Assembly: GCA_902529115.1 (NCBI GenBank) | Contig: CABZVB010000004.1 | Coordinates: 62,001 to 126,000, forward strand | Length of the DNA stretch: 64,000 bases | Direction: 5' to 3' | Source of the DNA: an uncultured Balneola sp. | Lineage (GTDB): Bacteria > Bacteroidota > Rhodothermia > Balneolales > Balneolaceae | Part shown: piece after piece, positions 1-9,136 of the stretch | Layout of the letters: each line of letters starts with the position of its first letter | Position numbering within the stretch: the stretch's first letter is position 1 | Notes under the pieces: model-generated | Seen by the model: the letters and a program-made list of their open reading frames with translations, nothing else | What the model was told of the DNA's origin: nothing | Databases searched by the model: none | Program-made: the position numbers and the translations under genes

Positions 1-1
1 T

Positions 2-223
2 CTAGAGCCTTGTGTAATGTGTGCGGGCGCACTGATTTGGTCAAAAATTGACAGGCTTGTTTTTGGGGCGTCTGATTCAAAATCAGGAGCCTGTGGTAGC
101 CTTTTTAATATCCATAATAACCCATTACTTAATCATCGATTTGAGGTCATTCAAGGTATTTTGGAGGCGGATGCGGAAAACCTATTGAAGAGATTCTTTG
201 CTAAAAAAAGAAAAAAAGGCTGA
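2..223 (+). CDS. tadA: tRNA adenosine deaminase TadA, C-terminal part
   Basis: The reading frame is open from the window edge and begins LEPCVMCAGAL, the PCxxC zinc-binding half of the cytidine/adenosine deaminase site. The HAE half lies upstream of the window. The continuation through VFGASDSKSGACGSL and NHRFEVIQGI is typical of TadA, which deaminates the wobble A34 of tRNA-Arg(ACG) to inosine. It ends in a lysine-rich tail. The gene is partial only because of the window edge. It converges on the minus-strand DedA gene with about 40 bases between the stops. Another nucleoside-deaminase family member is possible but less likely. Confidence 0.85.
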   Translation, partial: LEPCVMCAGALIWSKIDRLVFGASDSKSGACGSLFNIHNNPLLNHRFEVIQGILEADAENLLKRFFAKKRKKG

Positions 224-263
224 TCGATAGCTTACATAATGTTTTGGCTTAAAAATAATTTTA

Positions 264-1826
264 TTATTTAACTGAATAAAGTTTTTTTAGGCGAATCCAT
301 CGACGATAAATCTTACGCCTACCCAAAGAGGTAGTTAGTGGAAGAATCCAATTAAATAGAAAATAAAGCGAAAAGCCGAGCCCTAATATTAATTGTGGTA
401 TATACCCATAATAACTTTCATAGTAGTTCATCATTTCCTGTCCTAGTATATAGGCTAAGGTTCCCAAAAGAGGAGCCCATACAAGGGTGCTAGCAATAAA
501 GTGAAGCATAAAGGAAAAGAATGGATATCGGCAAAGCCCAGCACTAAAATATGCTGGAAAACGACTTCCAGGTATGAATCGACTTATCCAGAGTACTCCC
601 ACAGCATTTTTACTGAACCATCCAGTGAAATAATCTAAATCCTTTTTTGTAATCATCCATTTCAATGGAATCTTTTCCAACCATCCTCGTTTAAATATTC
701 GACCCAATACATAAATAAACATGTCGAATACAATAACGCCAAGTGCTGAGGCCAATATGGCATTACTCAAATGTAGTACGCCTCTGGAAGCTAGTACCCC
801 TGCTGAAATACAAGCTAAATCTTCTGAAAACAAAGAAATTAATGATATAATGAGCATTAACAGTATTAAATAAATTCCTGAAACTCGAACATAATTCTCA
901 AGAATAAATTCCTCTTTAGCTGTGGAATCCCAATTTAGTTTAAATGATTCTTGGGATTCAATTTTGTTTAAGGATGCCAATTCTATCGGTAATATTTCTG
1001 CTAATGATTGTTCATCCATTACATGCATGATATCCTTTGATACTAAGGAATAAGTTTGCACAAAGTTATCTAAGAGTGGAATCTGTTGTTGTTCATTCAT
1101 TACCCAGCGATTATCATTGTCAATGCGGGTTCGTATAACCTTTGAAACTTTAGATAATTCAAAGCTGTGCTGCATAGCCTGTGATAACTGATAACCCGAA
1201 ACTAGCCGAATCTTCTCAGCTTTCACCTTCCAATGCTTCAGTCTATCAAAGTGAGGAATGATATGGTACAAAACACGCAGTGAAAGACCATAGGTTTGAA
1301 TAAATAGATTGTTCAAATAATATCCGCCCAATAGATAAGAATCGGGTAATGGTGTGGGATTCAGTAAAACTAATTGAAAGTTTGGTACATTTGTCTCGCT
1401 TCCTATTTTCAAGGCTAAATGCGTCCACTCCTTATAGGCCACAAATATTATTAGTGATGAACTATTTTCAATTCGTGTAAGGAGGGATTCTCTTTGAGTC
1501 TTTTCCTTTTCATTGTTACCCAATAAGGGATATATCAAATATTTAGCCCCATTGACCAGTGAATCAGAAGTAAAATATTGTCTTAATCTAGAGTTGATTT
1601 GATCTGGCAGACCAAAAGATACAATTAACTTCTTCGGTATAAGTAATGAGTCATTAATTTCTTCTTGATTATTTTCCCAAGTAGTATGTTCAAGAAATGA
1701 ACCATTAGAATGTATAGTTGTGTGTTCATTTTGTTTCTGCAAAACATTCTGAAAATTTGATATAAGAACTAGGCTTACAAAAACAAAAAGTAGACTTTTG
1801 AGAAAATAATATTTTTTAGTGGGCAT
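264..1826 (-). CDS. DedA/VTT-family membrane protein with N-terminal alpha/beta-hydrolase-like domain
   Basis: Two-part protein of 520 residues. A hydrophobic N-terminal anchor (about 8-25) is followed by a soluble region (about 60-290), then four or more membrane segments from about 310 on. The C-terminal part carries the DedA signature RFIPGSR at 416-422 followed by AYFSAG, so it belongs to the SNARE-associated/VTT family, linked to undecaprenyl-phosphate and phospholipid translocation. The soluble region has alternating strands and helices that resemble an alpha/beta hydrolase (FQLVLLNP, a late IRLVSGYQ stretch), but I see no GxSxG nucleophile elbow. If it is that fold it is probably catalytically dead; this part is inference. 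It overlaps the acyltransferase upstream by 11 bases, suggesting co-translation and a shared lipid-related role. Confidence 0.75.
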   Translation of the reverse strand: MPTKKYYFLKSLLFVFVSLVLISNFQNVLQKQNEHTTIHSNGSFLEHTTWENNQEEINDSLLIPKKLIVSFGLPDQINSRLRQYFTSDSLVNGAKYLIYPLLGNNEKEKTQRESLLTRIENSSSLIIFVAYKEWTHLALKIGSETNVPNFQLVLLNPTPLPDSYLLGGYYLNNLFIQTYGLSLRVLYHIIPHFDRLKHWKVKAEKIRLVSGYQLSQAMQHSFELSKVSKVIRTRIDNDNRWVMNEQQQIPLLDNFVQTYSLVSKDIMHVMDEQSLAEILPIELASLNKIESQESFKLNWDSTAKEEFILENYVRVSGIYLILLMLIISLISLFSEDLACISAGVLASRGVLHLSNAILASALGVIVFDMFIYVLGRIFKRGWLEKIPLKWMITKKDLDYFTGWFSKNAVGVLWISRFIPGSRFPAYFSAGLCRYPFFSFMLHFIASTLVWAPLLGTLAYILGQEMMNYYESYYGYIPQLILGLGFSLYFLFNWILPLTTSLGRRKIYRRWIRLKKLYSVK

Positions 1827-2607
1827 CTTTTTTTAGATTCTCATATTCAACTTGTGACCATTGAAAAATGGATTCTGTTAATTTTTTTCTTGATTTGTTA
1901 CGCCATATTTTGGTTGAGATTGACAATCTAGCAATATACCCTTTTCTAGTAAGTAAGGATAAAAAATGGCGTGCAAAAGTAGTTTCGTCCCACCATGGGA
2001 TATATGAAGATCCATGCAGTGATTTTCCCCCTTCCACCTTGTCCTCATAATGTAGTAACACAGAATGAACGGGGAACTGCTGAGAAGCAGGTATTTCTAA
2101 TAAGGGTGAGTTATAAGGTTTTAGTTCACTCCCGAGTGCGGTAGTCCCTTCTGGAAAAACAATAATACCACGTGGGCTATATAATTCATTGGATATCATT
2201 TGGTTTACTCTTGATACATCCATTTTTTTATTTCTATTGATAAATATGATCCCAGTAAGTTTCATGGCATACCCCATTATTGGCCATGATTTTAAGTCAT
2301 GTTTAGCAATGAAGGTTGCTCTAAGTGCCGCAAATAATACCCAGATATCCACATAACTAAGGTGATTCGAGGCCAGATAAAATGGAGGCTGTGGTAATGG
2401 GCCCTGTATATCTAATCTACCACCAGTAAACACTAACATAAATCTTCCCCAACTGTTAGTTATGTAACCAACTAGGAGTGCATAATAATTTGAAATCCAT
2501 TTAAATGGATAGCATAGAGCAATAAAAAAAATATGCACTAAAGTTATTAAACAAATGATTGGTAGTCGTAAAAGTAGTCGTATCCAACCGATTAAAGTTA
2601 TCGTCAC
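1816..2607 (-). CDS. plsC: 1-acyl-sn-glycerol-3-phosphate acyltransferase family protein
   Basis: PlsC-type acyltransferase of 263 residues. The NHLSYVD motif at 81-87 gives the catalytic HX4D pair (H82, D87); FINR at about 122-125 and FPEGTT at 151-156 are blocks II and III, the last contacting the phosphate of the acceptor. The N-terminal 50 residues are hydrophobic and likely anchor it to the inner membrane. Members transfer an acyl chain to lysophosphatidate or a similar acceptor. The second gene of a two-gene unit (DedA fusion) overlaps its 3' end. Whether it is the main PlsC or a specialised acyltransferase (ornithine lipid, for example) cannot be told from sequence. Confidence 0.85.
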   Translation of the reverse strand: MTITLIGWIRLLLRLPIICLITLVHIFFIALCYPFKWISNYYALLVGYITNSWGRFMLVFTGGRLDIQGPLPQPPFYLASNHLSYVDIWVLFAALRATFIAKHDLKSWPIMGYAMKLTGIIFINRNKKMDVSRVNQMISNELYSPRGIIVFPEGTTALGSELKPYNSPLLEIPASQQFPVHSVLLHYEDKVEGGKSLHGSSYIPWWDETTFARHFLSLLTRKGYIARLSISTKIWRNKSRKKLTESIFQWSQVEYENLKKDAH

Positions 2608-2729
2608 ATGTAATAGTGTTGTTGTAAGTTATAGTAAAATTCTAACTCAAAATAGACAAGCATTCATTAGCTAACAAGTCACTATTTAATATAAGGGTTG
2701 GGTAAAAAAATATTAGAAACACTATATTG

Positions 2730-2750
2730 TATGACAATTTGGTTGTCATA
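2730..2750. promoter_or_regulatory. 8-bp inverted repeat in divergent intergenic region
   Basis: TATGACAA and TTGTCATA form a perfect 8-bp inverted repeat around a 5-base centre. It lies in the 203-base gap between the divergent plsC-like gene (starts 2607) and the alpha/beta hydrolase (starts 2811), a normal place for an operator. No run of T follows on either strand, so it does not look like a terminator. The regulator is unknown. The rest of the gap is AT-rich and shows no other clear structure. Confidence 0.35.
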
Positions 2751-2810
2751 ACCCTTGACTAAGATATCATAAACGTTGGGGTCAAAATCCCTCAATCATT
2801 TTACTTTAGT

Positions 2811-3590
2811 ATGTTATATCACAAAACTTATTTTATTTGCGATAACAAAGATTGGGTAGTTTTTATCCATGGAGCTGGTGGTAGTTCTTCCATATGGTTT
2901 CAGCAAATAAAAGCATTTCGTGCCAACTTCAATCTATTATTGGTAGATCTTAGAGGACATGGTAAATCTAAAGGTTTTTTTGAGCAGTATTACAATAATG
3001 AGTATACCTTTGAGAACGTAAGCCTTGACGTATTAAAAGTTTTGGATCACTTACGAATTGAAAAGGCTCATTTTGTAGGTGTTTCCCTTGGAACTATAAT
3101 AATACGACAAATTGCTGAAATAGCCCCCGAGCGAATACATTCAGGAATATTATGTGGAGCAATAACTCGTCTCGATATACGATCTAGAGTCCTTGTACAA
3201 CTTGGAAATTGGTTCAAGAAGCTCATTCCGTATATGTGGCTTTATAGTTTATTTGCCTGGATTATAATGCCTAGATCAAGGCATAAAAAAGCGCGAAATC
3301 TATTTATTAAAGAAGCCAAAAAACTTTATCAAATGGAATTCCTCCGATGGTTTGGGCTTACTAAACGATTAAACCCATTATTAAGGTTCTTTAAAGAAAA
3401 AGACACCAGCATTCCTTTTTTATATATTATGGGCGATCAAGATCATATGTTTCTATCTGCTGCTAGATCTATTGTTCAATTACATAAACACTCATCCCTA
3501 CAAATTGTTAATAATTGTGGTCATGTTTGTAATGTAGAACAACCAAATATTTTTAACCGGATGGCAATTAAATATTTACAAAACATCTAA
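2811..3590 (+). CDS. alpha/beta hydrolase
   Basis: Alpha/beta-fold hydrolase of 259 residues. HGAGG at 20-24 forms the oxyanion-hole loop, VDLRGHG at about 45-51 is typical of the family, GVSLG at 90-94 gives the nucleophile Ser92, GDQD supplies Asp211, and NNCGHVC gives His238, so the triad is complete. A cap region lies at about 125-195. No signal peptide is present, so it is cytoplasmic. The substrate is unknown; the MhpC/3-oxoadipate-enol-lactonase-like group contains esterases, lipases and C-C hydrolases. It is followed at 69 bases by thrA but need not belong to that operon. Confidence 0.8.
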   Translation: MLYHKTYFICDNKDWVVFIHGAGGSSSIWFQQIKAFRANFNLLLVDLRGHGKSKGFFEQYYNNEYTFENVSLDVLKVLDHLRIEKAHFVGVSLGTIIIRQIAEIAPERIHSGILCGAITRLDIRSRVLVQLGNWFKKLIPYMWLYSLFAWIIMPRSRHKKARNLFIKEAKKLYQMEFLRWFGLTKRLNPLLRFFKEKDTSIPFLYIMGDQDHMFLSAARSIVQLHKHSSLQIVNNCGHVCNVEQPNIFNRMAIKYLQNI

Positions 3591-3658
3591 ATCATAGTTT
3601 TTAGGTTCGGTTTTTTATTTATTCTTACATTCGCACCACTCACTCAAAATTGAAAACT

Positions 3659-6118
3659 ATGATTGTACTCAAATTTGGCGGCACTTCAGTCGGTAGTGCT
3701 GAAAGTTTATCTTTTGTAAAAGATATAGTCCAGAAAAATTATTTACATAAAAAGAAACAGGTGGTAGTGGTTTCTGCTCTAGGTGGCATCACCAATACCT
3801 TAGCGGATATTAGTCATTTAGCAGCTTCTGGCAATGAAAACTATACGGATTTATTTATTGAAATTGAAAAGAGGCATCTACAACTCTGTAATGAGATTAT
3901 ACCCTTAGTTATACGAAGTGCAACACTCACACAGACCAAAGTTCTGTTAAATGACTTAGAAGATATCCTTAGAGGGCTATTTTTAGTTGGAGAGTTATCC
4001 CCAAGATCATCTGATTTAGTATTGAGTTTCGGAGAACGTTTATCCTCTACCATAATAGCCTCTTTTTTATCTCAATCCATACCAAAAACGGTACTATGCG
4101 ACGCACGTGATTATATAAAAACAGACGCACAATTTGGCAATGCAATTGTGGATACAAGGTTGACTTATGAACTGCTAGTAAAGGAAATCGACTATTCAAA
4201 TGACCTATATCTTTTTCCAGGTTTTGTGGCTTCATCTAACACAACAAATCAGATAACCACCTTGGGCAGAGGCGGCTCTGATTATACGGCAGCTCTAATT
4301 GCTGCAGCCACTAATGCTGAGGTATTAGAAATTTGGACGGATGTTTGCGGGATGATGACAGCCAATCCAAAAATGGTAAGTAGAGCAAGAACTATTGATA
4401 GTTTATCCTATGTAGAAGCAATGGAACTGTCCCATTTTGGAGCTAAAGTAATTTACCCTCCTACTATTCAACCCGTATTGGATGCAGAAATTCCTGTTAT
4501 CATCAAAAACACCTTTTTACCCAATGATACCGGCACTCGTATAACGGTTGATGGCAGTGATGCGGAGGATCCTGTAAAGGGTATTTCTAGTATAGAGGAA
4601 GTAGCCTTATGCACCCTCTCAGGTTCGGGTATGATAGCTGTTCCAAATTTTTCATATCGATTGTTTTCTGCTCTTAGTAAAGCTTCGATCAATGTTATAA
4701 TGATTACCCAAGCGTCTTCGGAGCATACCATCACCGTGGGTGTGTCTAAGTTTGTAGCGGAAAATGCTACTGATGTAATTGAATCTGAATTTTTGAATGA
4801 GATTAATCAACGTAAAGTCAATAGACTCAGGGTAGAAAAAGAACTCTCTATTATTGCATTGGTTGGTAGCCGGATGAGAGAGCAAGTAGGAATTAGCTCC
4901 ACTTTATTTGATGCACTTTCTCATAATGGAATTAATGTAAAAGCTATTGCTCAGGGATCTACAGAGCTAAATATATCTGTGGTTATTGATCGTAAGAATC
5001 TTAAAAAAGCATTAAACACACTCCATGAGAGTTTCTTTTTGTCGGACACAAAAAAATATAATTTATTTTTAGTTGGTATAGGTAATGTCGGCAAAACATT
5101 ATTAGACCAAATACAACAGCAAAAAGATTTTTTATCCAAGGAATTAAAAATTGATATCCGCCTTTGTGGACTAGCAAATTCGCGCAGCATGCTGTTTGAT
5201 TCAAACGGTATAGAAATGCCAGCAAGTCATAAATTATTAGTTGAAAATGGGATCTCTATGTCGATGGACTCATTTTATACCGAAATGGTTGAAATGAATT
5301 TACGCAATAGTATTTTCATTGATTGCACAGCATCCAATGATGTACCCTCTTATTATAAATCTATTCTACGGCAGAGCATTTCTATAGTAACTCCTAATAA
5401 AGTTGCATGTTCCTCTAACTTTGAACATTATTTGGATTTAAAAAAAACAGCTACTAAATATCATGCTCGATTTTTATTTGAAACTAATGTTGGCGCAGGC
5501 TTGCCGATTATTTCAACGGCGAGCGATTTGCTTAAAAGTGGTGACAAAGTTAATAAAATTGAGGCTGTATTAAGTGGAACCCTTAATTTTTTGTTTAACC
5601 ATTATGACACTACAATACCTTTCCAAGAAGTCGTTAAGAGTGCTAGAGATGAAGGATACACCGAGCCTGATCCTAAAATAGATTTAAGTGGAATTGACGT
5701 TCAACGAAAAATTCTCATTCTAGCCAGAGAAAGTGGGCATAAGTTAGAATTAGATGAAATTATAAATCAATCTTTCTTACCTTCTGAATGTTTAGAAGCT
5801 CAAACACTAGATGAATTATATCAACTCTTAATTGAGTACGAAGATCATTTCTTGCAATTATATAGAGAGGCCATTGATCAAAACAAAAAGCTCAAATTTA
5901 CAGCTTCATTTGACAAGGAATCAGGGTATGCTGAGATTGGTTTGAAAGCATTTTCTGCAGAACATCCCTTTTTTAACCTGAAAGGAAAGGATAACATGGT
6001 CTTATTTTATACAAAAAGATATCCTGATCAACCGCTTATAGTCCAAGGTGCGGGTGCTGGATCGGCAGTGACAGCATCAGGTATATTTGCAGATCTATTA
6101 CGTATTGCTGACGCTTAA
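3659..6118 (+). CDS. thrA: bifunctional aspartokinase / homoserine dehydrogenase
   Basis: Two enzymes in one chain. The N-terminal half begins KFGGTSVGS, the aspartokinase ATP/aspartate motif, has GRGGSDYTAA further on, and carries ACT regulatory repeats in the middle (about 310-460). The C-terminal half is homoserine dehydrogenase, starting at the nucleotide-binding FLVGIGNVGKTL, with NKVACS, NVGAGLPII and VLSGTLNFLF. It catalyses the first and third steps from aspartate to threonine. ATG 3659 is preferred; an in-frame TTG lies three codons upstream. The fused form of about 820 residues is usual in Bacteroidota and gammaproteobacteria. Next come thrB (17 bases) and thrC (13 bases), so this is the Thr operon, probably inhibited allosterically by Thr through the ACT domains. 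No Thr-rich leader peptide was seen. Confidence 0.97.
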   Translation: MIVLKFGGTSVGSAESLSFVKDIVQKNYLHKKKQVVVVSALGGITNTLADISHLAASGNENYTDLFIEIEKRHLQLCNEIIPLVIRSATLTQTKVLLNDLEDILRGLFLVGELSPRSSDLVLSFGERLSSTIIASFLSQSIPKTVLCDARDYIKTDAQFGNAIVDTRLTYELLVKEIDYSNDLYLFPGFVASSNTTNQITTLGRGGSDYTAALIAAATNAEVLEIWTDVCGMMTANPKMVSRARTIDSLSYVEAMELSHFGAKVIYPPTIQPVLDAEIPVIIKNTFLPNDTGTRITVDGSDAEDPVKGISSIEEVALCTLSGSGMIAVPNFSYRLFSALSKASINVIMITQASSEHTITVGVSKFVAENATDVIESEFLNEINQRKVNRLRVEKELSIIALVGSRMREQVGISSTLFDALSHNGINVKAIAQGSTELNISVVIDRKNLKKALNTLHESFFLSDTKKYNLFLVGIGNVGKTLLDQIQQQKDFLSKELKIDIRLCGLANSRSMLFDSNGIEMPASHKLLVENGISMSMDSFYTEMVEMNLRNSIFIDCTASNDVPSYYKSILRQSISIVTPNKVACSSNFEHYLDLKKTATKYHARFLFETNVGAGLPIISTASDLLKSGDKVNKIEAVLSGTLNFLFNHYDTTIPFQEVVKSARDEGYTEPDPKIDLSGIDVQRKILILARESGHKLELDEIINQSFLPSECLEAQTLDELYQLLIEYEDHFLQLYREAIDQNKKLKFTASFDKESGYAEIGLKAFSAEHPFFNLKGKDNMVLFYTKRYPDQPLIVQGAGAGSAVTASGIFADLLRIADA

Positions 6119-6135
6119 ATTAATAAGGAATACAT

Positions 6136-7068
6136 ATGAAGAATTGTTCAGTATTTGCCCCAGCCACCGTCGCTAATGTAGGAAGCGGCTTTGATATACT
6201 CGGTTTTGCATTATGTGATGTTGGCGATATTGTACATGTTAAAGAAATTTCGACTCCTGGGCTTTTTATTGAATCAATTATTGGTGCTAATAATATTCCA
6301 TTTGATCCAGTAAAAAATGTGTGCACTGTTGCGGCTCAGGCATTATTGAATTGCCTGGAAGTAAAGCAAGAAAATGGATATTCTTTCACTATTACCAAGA
6401 AAGTGGCTGCCGGAAGTGGCCTTGGCTCTAGTGCGTCCTCCTCAGCTGCGGCAGTAGTAGCATTAAATGAATTATTAGGTTCTCCTTTTACTCGCCACGA
6501 TCTTATTCCGTTTGCGATGAAAGGAGAAGCCTTAGCCTCTGGAGCAGAACATGCAGATAATGTCGCACCCTCTATATTGGGAGGCTTTACATTGATCCAA
6601 AGTTATGAACCATTGCGGGTTGTGAACTTGCATTACCCAGAAGAATTAGTTGTTACTGTTGTGCATCCACATGTAGAAGTAAAAACGATGGATTCAAAAC
6701 GTATCATGAAGAAAAGCATATCACTAAAGACAGCAATAACCCAATGGGCTAATGTAGGAGGGTTAGTAGCAGGCTTAGCCCAGGAAAATTTTGAACTTAT
6801 TGGTCATTCACTACATGATGTGGTCGCTGAGCCCACTCGATCTATGCTAATTCCAATGTATGAACAGGTAAAAATTATATCCAGAGAAATGGGTGGACTT
6901 GGGTGTAGTATTTCTGGATCTGGACCATCTATCTTTGTTTTAACCGATTCTATGGAGGTAGCGAAAAACTTAGCAGATTCACTTAAATCTTTATATATGC
7001 AAAATCTTATCAGTTGCGATGTATATCTATCCAAAATAAATAAAATGGGTTGTCAAGTAATCCAATAA
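6136..7068 (+). CDS. thrB: homoserine kinase
   Basis: GHMP-family kinase of 310 residues. The glycine/serine-rich ATP loop VAAGSGLGSSASSSAAA lies at about 92-108, the N-terminal PATVANVGSGFD is typical of ThrB, and the C-terminal motif GLGCSISGSGPSIF forms motif 3. It phosphorylates homoserine to O-phosphohomoserine, the substrate of the next gene product. It lies between thrA and thrC with short gaps, so all three are likely co-transcribed. Confidence 0.96.
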   Translation: MKNCSVFAPATVANVGSGFDILGFALCDVGDIVHVKEISTPGLFIESIIGANNIPFDPVKNVCTVAAQALLNCLEVKQENGYSFTITKKVAAGSGLGSSASSSAAAVVALNELLGSPFTRHDLIPFAMKGEALASGAEHADNVAPSILGGFTLIQSYEPLRVVNLHYPEELVVTVVHPHVEVKTMDSKRIMKKSISLKTAITQWANVGGLVAGLAQENFELIGHSLHDVVAEPTRSMLIPMYEQVKIISREMGGLGCSISGSGPSIFVLTDSMEVAKNLADSLKSLYMQNLISCDVYLSKINKMGCQVIQ

Positions 7069-7081
7069 TTATTAAAAGAAT

Positions 7082-8386
7082 ATGAACTATCTAAGTACGG
7101 ATAATCCATCACTCATTGCGAATTTTGAAGAAGCTGTATTCAAAGGTTTACCAGATTCTAAAGGCCTCTTTATGCCTGTGCAGATACCCCTACTTTCGCA
7201 ATCATTTTTCAATAAACTATCGGAGCTTAGTTTAGCAGAAATTGGGTTTCAAGTACTTAGTCCATATGTGGGCTCAGAAATAAATGAATCAATTTTCAAG
7301 GATATTGTAGATGAAACACTTTCCTTTTCAATCCCCCTAAACCAAATACATGATGAGATATATAGTTTAGAATTATACCATGGCCCAACTTTAGCTTTCA
7401 AAGATGTTGGAGCCCGCTTTTTAGCCAGAATCATAGGTCATTTTGCAACCTTAAATGAACGAAAAATCACCGTTTTAGTAGCCACTTCTGGAGATACAGG
7501 TAGTGCTGTTGCTCATGGATTTTATGAAGTACCCAATGTAGATGTGATTGTTCTTTATCCTAAGGAAAAAGTAAGCGAGTTTCAACGTAGACAAATGACA
7601 ACATTAGGAAAAAATATTCAAGCAATTGAAATTGATGGAGTTTTTGATGACTGTCAAAACTTGGTTAAAAAGTCATTCTTGGACAGAGAATTACAAGATG
7701 AATACAATTTAACCTCTGCCAATTCAATTAATGTAGCCCGCTTTTTACCGCAGATGGTATATTATTTTTGGGCAATAGCACAACTTAAAAAAGATTATAC
7801 CCCTACTCCCAATTTAGTTGTGAATGTTTCAGTACCAAGTGGAAATTATGGTAACCTGACAGCCGGACTGATAGCTAAAAGAATGGGATTGCGAATTAAT
7901 CACTTTATAGCCGCTTCTAACGCAAACAATAGTTTTCCAAAGTATTTAAAAACTGGTAGTTATTCGCCTCAACCAAGTATAGCCACCCTATCTAATGCTA
8001 TGGATGTTGGTAATCCCAGTAATGTTCGCAGGATTGATTCACTCTACGAATCTGATTCAAGAAAGATGTCCTCTGATATTACTGGCGCAAGTTTTTCAGA
8101 TCAAGACTGCTTACAGACTATTGACCAAGTTTATAAACAGTATAAGTACATGCTTGACCCTCATGGTGCAATTGGGTACAAAGCATTATCAATGGCACCA
8201 AAAAAGGGAATAAATATAATATTAGAGACAGCTCACCCAATCAAATTTAAAGAGGTAGTAGAAGCAGTAATACCAGATCAAGTTCTTATGCCCAGTCATA
8301 TTCAAGTGAATACCAAGGAAGAGAATATTATAAGTCTCAGTAATAAATATTCTAATTTTAAAGAATATTTGATATCGAGTAGATAA
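7082..8386 (+). CDS. thrC: threonine synthase
   Basis: PLP enzyme of 434 residues, class of the shorter bacterial and fungal ThrC. The segment YHGPTLAFKDVGARF (about 99-113) holds the PLP-binding lysine in FKD; ATSGDTGSA and SVPSGNYGN form the phosphate-binding and glycine loops. It converts O-phosphohomoserine to threonine and ends the thrABC operon. A sequence without obvious terminator (about 40 bases) follows before the SGNH hydrolase gene. Confidence 0.96.
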   Translation: MNYLSTDNPSLIANFEEAVFKGLPDSKGLFMPVQIPLLSQSFFNKLSELSLAEIGFQVLSPYVGSEINESIFKDIVDETLSFSIPLNQIHDEIYSLELYHGPTLAFKDVGARFLARIIGHFATLNERKITVLVATSGDTGSAVAHGFYEVPNVDVIVLYPKEKVSEFQRRQMTTLGKNIQAIEIDGVFDDCQNLVKKSFLDRELQDEYNLTSANSINVARFLPQMVYYFWAIAQLKKDYTPTPNLVVNVSVPSGNYGNLTAGLIAKRMGLRINHFIAASNANNSFPKYLKTGSYSPQPSIATLSNAMDVGNPSNVRRIDSLYESDSRKMSSDITGASFSDQDCLQTIDQVYKQYKYMLDPHGAIGYKALSMAPKKGINIILETAHPIKFKEVVEAVIPDQVLMPSHIQVNTKEENIISLSNKYSNFKEYLISSR

Positions 8387-8427
8387 AGTGTCAATTTGCT
8401 CAATTCATTAAAAATATTGATTTACCC

Positions 8428-9135
8428 ATGAAAAAAATATTTTGGCACTTTTTTCTCATTTCTTTCCTTACAACTGTAAATGGTCTCTCTGCACAAAACC
8501 TTGAACGATTTCAGAACGAAGTAAATACTATTGTAAAGCGATATGCTGAATATAGTCTTGTTGATTGGACTGATTCACACCTAACAAATAACAAGAGAAA
8601 AAAGCCATTAGCTGTTTTTACAGGAAGTTCTAGCATTAGGTTTTGGACAAGTTTATCGTATGACTTTCCAGAGTTCACCATTTTAAACACAGGATTTGGA
8701 GGATCAACTTATGCCGAACTTTTTCACTATCGAGATCAGTTAATTGGACAATATACCCCTGATATTGTAGTTATTTATGAGGGTGATAATGATGTTACTG
8801 GGAGTAATAGTGTGGATGAAATCTTTGCAACAGCAAGTGGGCTATATACTTATTTAACACATGAACTACCTGAGACTAGAGTCATTATTTTATCAGTTAA
8901 ACCTAGTCCTGTACGCTGGAGCTTAAAACCATCCTATGATAAACTTAATTCATATTTTGCCAATTATGCGCATGAAAATGAACAGTTTACTTACGTAGAT
9001 ATATGGTATCCAATGTTAGGTGATAATGGTAAACCACTTTCTAGTATATATTTACAAGATAGCCTACATATGAATAGAGCCGGCTATCAGATTTGGAAAC
9101 AAACTATTGGCCCTTATTTACACGAACATAAATAA
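8428..9135 (+). CDS. secreted SGNH/GDSL-family hydrolase
   Basis: A signal peptide (about 1-22, ending GLSAQ) puts this 235-residue protein in the periplasm or outside. Block I is FTGSSSIRFW with likely nucleophile Ser68 in the GSS position of the usual GDS; NTGFGGSTYAEL holds the oxyanion glycine; YEGDNDV holds the block III Asn; DSLHMNRAGY gives Asp211 and His214. The GSSSIRxW form is common in platelet-activating-factor-acetylhydrolase-like esterases of Bacteroidota. Substrate unknown, perhaps an acetylated sugar or lipid ester. Only one base separates its stop from the next esterase gene, so the two are probably used together. Confidence 0.85.
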   Translation: MKKIFWHFFLISFLTTVNGLSAQNLERFQNEVNTIVKRYAEYSLVDWTDSHLTNNKRKKPLAVFTGSSSIRFWTSLSYDFPEFTILNTGFGGSTYAELFHYRDQLIGQYTPDIVVIYEGDNDVTGSNSVDEIFATASGLYTYLTHELPETRVIILSVKPSPVRWSLKPSYDKLNSYFANYAHENEQFTYVDIWYPMLGDNGKPLSSIYLQDSLHMNRAGYQIWKQTIGPYLHEHK

Positions 9136-9136
9136 T

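Noticed and set aside
3591-3658. Thr/Ile-rich leader peptide or attenuator before thrA
   Set aside because: Only a 5-bp CTAAA/TTTAG repeat near a T-rich stretch; no run of Thr or Ile codons with start and stop.
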